NCBI RefSeq assembly: GCF_031127875.1
Contig: NZ_JARXIA010000018.1
Location: forward strand, 1 to 64,000
Source of the DNA: Pelagicoccus sp. SDUM812005
GTDB lineage: Bacteria; Verrucomicrobiota; Verrucomicrobiia; Opitutales; Opitutaceae
Length of the DNA stretch: 64,000 nucleotides
Reading direction: 5' to 3'
Notes under the pieces: model-generated
The model's database searches: none
What the model was told of the DNA's origin: nothing
Seen by the model: the letters and a program-made list of their open reading frames with translations, nothing else
Position numbers and translations under genes: made by a program
Part shown: positions 59,808-64,000 of the stretch, one piece after another
How the letters are laid out: every line of letters starts with the position of its first letter
Position numbering within the stretch: the first letter of the stretch is position 1

Positions 59808-60737
59808 TTACTTGCCGGCGTAGTAGACGCGGCGTTCGGAGAGTTTCATGAGGGTGATGGTGAGGGTGACGACGAGCACGAAGAAGATGAGGGCCATGGC
59901 GCAGGCGTAGCCCATCTCCCAGTCTTGGAAGGCCTTGAGGTAGATGTAGGTGGCGGCGAAGAGCATGGAGCCGCCGGGGCCGCCGGGCGGCTCGTTGACG
60001 CCGTCCATCATGACGAAGGGGACGGCGAAGACTTGGAAGGCGGCGATGAAGCCCATGATCATGTTGAAGAGGATGTAGGGGGAGACCATGGGGAGGGTGA
60101 CGTGGGCGAGCTTCCCCCAGAAGCCGGCTCCGTCGAGTTCGGCGGCTTCGTAGAGTTCGACGGGGGCTTCTTGCAGGCCGGCGAGGAAGATGACCATGGC
60201 GTGGCCGAGCCCCCAGACGCTGGCGACGACGAGGCCGAGCTTGGTGAAGGCGGGGTCCTCGAGCCAGGCGGGGGTGTCGAAGTGGGTGCCGAGCAGGGCA
60301 TTGGCGAAGTCGGCGAAGGGGCCGATGGCTTGGTTGATGAGGCCGACTTCACCGTTGAGCAGCCAGCGCCAGATGACGCCGAGACAGACCATGGGGACGA
60401 GGGAGGGGAGGAAGAAGGCGGTGCGGAAGAAGCTTTTGCCGAGAACGTTGAAGTTGAGCAGGATGGCGAGGAAGCAGGCCAGGGCGGTGTTGAGGGGGAC
60501 GGAGAGTGCGGCGAAGAAGACGGTGTTGAAGACGGCCTTCATGAAGTTGCTGTCTTGGGCGAGCTCGGCGTAGTTCTCGGTGCCGATGGGCACGGGCGGG
60601 GCGAGTACGGAGTAGTCGGTGAAGGAGAAGTAGAGGGTCGCGACGAGGGGGTAGAGGGCGAAGGCGAGGAAGCCTAGTATCCATGGGGAGATGAATAGGA
60701 GGCCTTTGATTGTATTGGTGCGTTGGGTACGAGTCAT
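59808..60737 (-). CDS. ABC sugar importer permease, MalF/UgpA type
   Basis: The 309-residue inner-membrane permease begins with MTRTQRTNTIKGLLFISPWI, a normal UgpA/MalF-like start. It has six to seven hydrophobic helices. The segment YEAAELDGAGFWGKLAHVTL followed by PMVSPYI is the EAA loop. NYAELAQDSNFMKAVFNTVF is the usual region after the first periplasmic loop. It pairs with the MalG-type permease to form the transmembrane channel. The genes are separated by repeat-bearing gaps rather than by terminators. Confidence 0.92.
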   Translation of the reverse strand: MTRTQRTNTIKGLLFISPWILGFLAFALYPLVATLYFSFTDYSVLAPPVPIGTENYAELAQDSNFMKAVFNTVFFAALSVPLNTALACFLAILLNFNVLGKSFFRTAFFLPSLVPMVCLGVIWRWLLNGEVGLINQAIGPFADFANALLGTHFDTPAWLEDPAFTKLGLVVASVWGLGHAMVIFLAGLQEAPVELYEAAELDGAGFWGKLAHVTLPMVSPYILFNMIMGFIAAFQVFAVPFVMMDGVNEPPGGPGGSMLFAATYIYLKAFQDWEMGYACAMALIFFVLVVTLTITLMKLSERRVYYAGK

Positions 60738-60740
60738 GTG

Positions 60741-60827
60741 TTTTTTTGCCCACGAAGGTCACTAAGTTTCACGAAGTAAGAACTAAGATAAGTCTTCGTG
60801 TATATTCGTGTCCTTAGTGGGCGAAAA
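60741..60827. repeat. Intergenic inverted repeat, family C copy 2
   Basis: TTTTTTTGCCCACGAAGGTC followed by ACTAAGTTTCACGAAG is mirrored by CTTCGTGTATATTCGTGTCC followed by TTAGTGGGCGAAAA. Both the arm sequence and the setting (between ABC operon genes) match family C copy 1. Confidence 0.75.
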
Positions 60828-62183
60828 TTATTCGATGGTTTCGTCGATCTGCTTTTGCCAGAGGGCTTGGTAGGATTCTTCGACCCGGGACCAGCGGAGC
60901 TGCTTTTTGTCGAGGGCCTTTTGTTGGCGTTCTTGGAGTTGGGCGAGGCCTTCTGCGGGGGTGACGAGGCCGTAGAGGAGGGAGTTGGCGGCTTCGTTGA
61001 CGTCGGTGAAGTAGTTTTGGTATTGGGCGAGCTGGGGGCGGGCTTTGGCGTAGCCGGAGTTGGCGATGTCGAGGTGGACCTGCAGGTAGGGGTGGTCGTG
61101 CTTGTCGTAGAAATCTGGAGACACGGCTTTGAGGGAGGTGAGCTTGCCGTGGGCGAGGGCGAGCTTTTCGAGTCCGCCCTGTTCGATTAGGTAGCGCATG
61201 AAGGCGAAGGCTTCGGGGACGTGGTCGGCGCCCTTGGGGATGACGGCTTGGTCGACGTCGGCGATGGCGTAGTAGGGGATGCCGGCGTCTTGGGAGGCGG
61301 GGAAGGGGGCGCAGCCGTATTCGAAGTCGTCGGGGGCGAAGGTTTCGATGAAGCGGTTCATCCAGATGCCTTGCAGGACCATGGCAACCTTTCCGTCGAA
61401 GAAGGGGTTTTGCGGGGAGGAGAAGCGTCCGAAGCCGGAGCGTAGCTTGATGAGCTCGTCTTTGCCGAAGCGTTGGTGGTAGGAGGCGAGCCAGGCGGCG
61501 GCTTTTTGCCAGCCCGAGTCGAGGAAGAGCATGCGGTCTTGGCCGTCGTAGGAGCCTAGGCCTAACCAGTTGCTCCACTCGGGTCGCCACCAGCCGGGCT
61601 CGAGGGGGAAGTGGCCGATGCGGGAGATGGAGCCGTCGTCGCGTTTTTGCGTAATGAGATCGTTGATACGCTCGAGCTCTTCGAGCGTTTCGGGAGGGCG
61701 GTCGTAGCCGACTTCGCGGAAGATCTTCTTGTTGTAATGCAGGGTGGTGACGGAGCAGGTGAGGGGGATGGCCCAGGTGCGTCCGCGGTAGGTGGCGGTT
61801 TCCCAGAAGGTTTCGACGAAGCGTTCGGGGGTGATGTCGGCGGTGGAGCAGAGTCCGTCGAGGGGGGTGAGGGCGTTGTTTTCGGCGTAGGGGGCGATGA
61901 ACTGGTTGTTCATGATGGCGATGTCGGGGGGATTGCCTCCGGCGGTGGCCAGCATGATCTTGGTCTGCGGGTCGGTGATGTTGAGGGTGCGGACGAAGAT
62001 CTCGCTTTGGGAGCCGTTGAAGTCCTCGACGACGGCGTCGATGCCGGCGCGTTCGGTGCCGGCCCAGCTGGTCCAGAGGGTGACGATGGTGCGGCCGTCT
62101 TCGGTGCGGGTACGGTCTCTGGGGGAACAGGAAGCGAGGAGAAGGGCGAGCGCTGCTAAGGGTAGGGAGGCTAATCTGAGCAC
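60828..62183 (-). CDS. ABC sugar-binding lipoprotein (extracellular solute-binding protein family 1)
   Basis: This protein of 451 residues starts at GTG 62183. The lipoprotein signal peptide is VLRLASLPLAALALLLASCS, with the lipobox Cys in LASC. The mature part has the family 1 pattern: IVTLWTSWAGTERAGIDAVV, LATAGGNPPDIAIMNNQFIA, WAIPLTCSVTTLHYNKKIF and GKVAMVLQGIWMN. VPEAFAFMRYLIEQGG is the hinge region. It binds an oligosaccharide or glycerol-phosphate-type ligand that cannot be told from sequence. The longer frame to 62309 lacks a signal peptide and was rejected. This is the first gene of the three-gene importer. Confidence 0.92.
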   Translation of the reverse strand: MLRLASLPLAALALLLASCSPRDRTRTEDGRTIVTLWTSWAGTERAGIDAVVEDFNGSQSEIFVRTLNITDPQTKIMLATAGGNPPDIAIMNNQFIAPYAENNALTPLDGLCSTADITPERFVETFWETATYRGRTWAIPLTCSVTTLHYNKKIFREVGYDRPPETLEELERINDLITQKRDDGSISRIGHFPLEPGWWRPEWSNWLGLGSYDGQDRMLFLDSGWQKAAAWLASYHQRFGKDELIKLRSGFGRFSSPQNPFFDGKVAMVLQGIWMNRFIETFAPDDFEYGCAPFPASQDAGIPYYAIADVDQAVIPKGADHVPEAFAFMRYLIEQGGLEKLALAHGKLTSLKAVSPDFYDKHDHPYLQVHLDIANSGYAKARPQLAQYQNYFTDVNEAANSLLYGLVTPAEGLAQLQERQQKALDKKQLRWSRVEESYQALWQKQIDETIE

Positions 62184-62245
62184 GCTGCTATTTGTCCACA
62201 GATCGCGGGGATTGGCACGGATTTTTTTTGGCAAAGAGCGCTGTC

Positions 62246-64000
62246 CTAACGAGTGGGATCGGCCATCGTTTCCTCGACGACGGTCTTTTCCTTCCAGGCG
62301 GGGGTCCACTTTCCGCTCTGGTAGAGGTAGGCAGCCAGGAAAGTGGCGGCCAGGGCGGCGGTGATGATTACGAACAGGAAAAGGCCGCCCTTGTGTCCGT
62401 TTTGGCTAGACAGCTTGGTCGAGCGTTTGGAGTTCTTGGGAAGTTTTCGGATCGTGGTAAGGGTGCGGGCAAGGTGGGTATTGATGCTGATCTGCCCGTT
62501 TACGGCCCAGCCGTTGGCGTCGAGGATCGGTCCGAGGGTTCGCTGTCGCAGACGGATCCATGCTAGGAACATGGAGGGCAGCGATATCATGAGAACCACC
62601 GCGAGCAGGGCTAGGGGGAGCCAAGGGCCAAGCGAGATTGCTCGTATTAACAGCATGGATACGAATGTGCCGATACTGCCGACGGCGACGCCGATGGCTG
62701 CGACGGTACCGACGTTGATTTGCGCGCTTTTCTTCTCCGGGGCCTTCTTGTCGGCTTGGGCGACGGCGCTCGAGGTGGTGGCGAGGCGTTCGGTAACAGC
62801 GTTTTCGGCTGCTTCGGCTCGCTTCGATATTTGCGTATCCAAAAACTTGGCGAACTTTTTATAGGGAGACCAGAATGCTTGCCGGATGCTGATCGGGTTT
62901 TCGACGATTTTGACAACGCGTGCGTGCCAGTCCTTGCCGTCTCTGTCGTAGAAGACTCCGTTGCGGCCGACCATGAGGTGGTCTGAGCCGCCGTTGCTGA
63001 GGACGGCGGCGATATGGATAGGGGTCTCGCCCGCGCGGGCGCACTCGCAGTAGATGAGGTAGCAGCGGCTGAGGGAGGCTAGGGTGGAGTGCGCGATGGG
63101 ATTGGCGACTCGCACGCAGAGGTTGCAGCCGCGACTGTCGATGTAGAGGGTTCCTGCCTGGAAGATAGCGGATCGCTCGAAGGAGAAAAAGTCTGCGAAG
63201 TTGACGAAGTTTCGGGCGATCTGGTGGAGGTCTCGCTGGTAACGGACGAGGCGGTCCAGGTCGTCCACGGCGGCAACTTCGTCGGCGAGTTCTCGGTCCT
63301 GGGCGATGAGGGCTTCGAGGCGCGGTCGGTAGTCTTGCTCGAGCAGCTCCTGGATTCGGGTGGCGGGGAGCTGGCGGACGCTGAAGTCGTGAAGTTCTTT
63401 GTGGCGGGCTTCCACGGTGGAGAATCGCTCGGAAATCTCTCGCCAACGTTGAAAGCTGAGTCGGGAGCGGTCGGCGTAGTCTAGTTTCTCTAGCACCACG
63501 GCTCTGAATCCAGCTAGGTCTTGGCTCCAGGCTGGGTTGATGGGACCGTCTAGGTCGAGCTGGAGATCGGCGGTGGGTGGGGCGAGCGGAAGGGCTCGCA
63601 GGGATTCGGGGAGGGAGGATAGGTCATCTTCGCCGATGGCTGCGAATTCGTCGGTATTGTGGTTGAGCGGCTCGGCGGCGCGCGGGTCGTAGGCGACCAG
63701 TTGGCAACGCGAGAAGTAGTCGTCTATCTTGTCCTTTATCTTTCGATAGGCTTCGAATCCGACGGGAGTTTCTTCGGGGGAGTCGGTTTGCGACCACTGG
63801 GAGTAGCGTTCCAGTTCGTCGTAGAAGGTGGCGAGCGTGGCGTTATCGACGCCCATTTCACCGCCGCGGTCTCGCTTCCCGCCGGTGCAGGCGACGATGT
63901 CGGCGATCGCTTGTGAGAGTTTCGGATCTGGAGCGGAGCTTGCGGGTACGATTCCGTCGCCGTTGAAAGCGGCTTTGCTGAAGATCTCGGTGCGTTGGCT
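62246..64000 (-). CDS. Large membrane protein of unknown function (5' end beyond right edge)
   Basis: The frame is open from the stop at 62246 to base 64000 without interruption, so the start lies outside the window. The extra 48 residues before the ATG at 63856 (RTEIFSKAAFNGDGIVPASS and onwards to KRDRGGEMGVDN) look coding. Residues from that ATG form a soluble, helical part of about 350 residues, with ERFSTVEARHKELHDFSVRQ and EALIAQDRELADEVAAVDDL. TLYIDSRGCNLCVRVANP follows, with two Cys close together. Two hydrophobic helices come next (VGSIGTFVSMLLIRAISLGP, PLALLAVVLMISLPSMFLAW), then a further one (GLFLFVIITAALAATFLAAY) near the C-terminus. I do not recognise the family. It reads into the ABC operon, 62 bases before the binding protein. 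Confidence 0.8.
   Translation of the reverse strand, partial: SQRTEIFSKAAFNGDGIVPASSAPDPKLSQAIADIVACTGGKRDRGGEMGVDNATLATFYDELERYSQWSQTDSPEETPVGFEAYRKIKDKIDDYFSRCQLVAYDPRAAEPLNHNTDEFAAIGEDDLSSLPESLRALPLAPPTADLQLDLDGPINPAWSQDLAGFRAVVLEKLDYADRSRLSFQRWREISERFSTVEARHKELHDFSVRQLPATRIQELLEQDYRPRLEALIAQDRELADEVAAVDDLDRLVRYQRDLHQIARNFVNFADFFSFERSAIFQAGTLYIDSRGCNLCVRVANPIAHSTLASLSRCYLIYCECARAGETPIHIAAVLSNGGSDHLMVGRNGVFYDRDGKDWHARVVKIVENPISIRQAFWSPYKKFAKFLDTQISKRAEAAENAVTERLATTSSAVAQADKKAPEKKSAQINVGTVAAIGVAVGSIGTFVSMLLIRAISLGPWLPLALLAVVLMISLPSMFLAWIRLRQRTLGPILDANGWAVNGQISINTHLARTLTTIRKLPKNSKRSTKLSSQNGHKGGLFLFVIITAALAATFLAAYLYQSGKWTPAWKEKTVVEETMADPTR

Noticed and set aside
59712-60677. 321-codon Gly/Glu-rich plus-strand frame opposite the MalF-type permease
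   Set aside because: Extreme composition and overlap with a well-supported permease gene show it is an antisense artefact.
56886-62183. TRAP permease and ABC binding protein as one hybrid uptake system
   Set aside because: The genes are convergent, and the binding protein is a family 1 lipoprotein matching the adjacent MalF/MalG permeases, not a DctP.
1-64000. CRISPR arrays, tRNA or rRNA genes, prophage
   Set aside because: No regularly spaced direct repeats, no tRNA-like cloverleaf with a T-loop, no rRNA segments and no phage structural genes were seen.

Overview
The window is a stretch of chromosome from a GC-rich Gram-negative bacterium. It is most likely an Opitutae-type Verrucomicrobiota (Opitutales/Puniceicoccales). 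That placement is inferred from the whole gene set: long FG-GAP/UnbV outer proteins, an OleC/OleD pair, TRAP and ABC carbohydrate transport, many soluble hybrid histidine kinases and HDOD proteins, and dispersed palindromic repeats. No rRNA or other phylogenetic marker is present to prove it. I see no tRNA, rRNA, CRISPR array, prophage or replication origin. The only classical mobile element is the 3' end of an IS630-type transposase at the left edge.

Layout. 1-9 kb: transposase fragment, SNF2 helicase, a large FG-GAP/ASPIC protein, and a cytosolic hybrid kinase with an AhpD-like N-terminus. 9-12.4 kb: a leftward cluster of oleD, a SixA-like phosphatase, an RmlD-like reductase and a lipoate-ligase-like protein. 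12.5-16.4 kb: a hypothetical protein, a minimal RNase III-like protein, and an M16 family protein that has lost its zinc motif. 16.5-22.6 kb: a Na/phosphate symporter, an SLC12-type permease and a CysJ-like diflavin reductase. 22.9-26 kb: a VIT/vWA surface protein followed by a rhombosortase-like protease. 26-31 kb: an HDAC-like deacetylase, RNase D, oleC and a GAF kinase. 31-35 kb: Vsr, a polytopic membrane protein, a putative small RHH protein, HDOD and HPt. 35-40.8 kb: a TPR protein, a small membrane peptide, miaB, a membrane protein, gmk and radD. 40.9-48 kb: a receiver-kinase/HDOD operon, a YfiR/CHASE8-type kinase operon and an ECF sigma/anti-sigma pair. 48-56.6 kb: a GATase, murA, the vitamin B5 operon panB-panC-coaX-panD, and ribBX-ribH-nusB-ftsY. 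56.6-64 kb: a fused TRAP permease, a sugar ABC importer without its ATPase, and a large membrane protein running off the right edge.

How the genes work together. panB, panC and panD make pantothenate and CoaX phosphorylates it, so the route from ketoisovalerate and aspartate to phosphopantothenate lacks only ketopantoate reductase (panE/ilvC). The flavin block supplies dihydroxybutanone phosphate and lumazine. Signalling is unusually dense: four histidine kinases, two HDOD proteins, a stand-alone HPt and a SixA-like phosphohistidine phosphatase.

Most noteworthy points: (i) the VIT/vWA protein with a Gly-rich/TM/Arg cassette encoded next to a rhombosortase; (ii) the AhpD-kinase fusion; (iii) a YfiR homologue coupled to a CHASE8-like kinase rather than a diguanylate cyclase; (iv) a receiver domain with Glu in place of its phosphoacceptor Asp; (v) two enzyme domains that kept their fold but lost metal ligands (M16 and the RibA half of RibBA); (vi) three families of palindromic intergenic repeats and a perfect 34-bp palindrome before ribBX.
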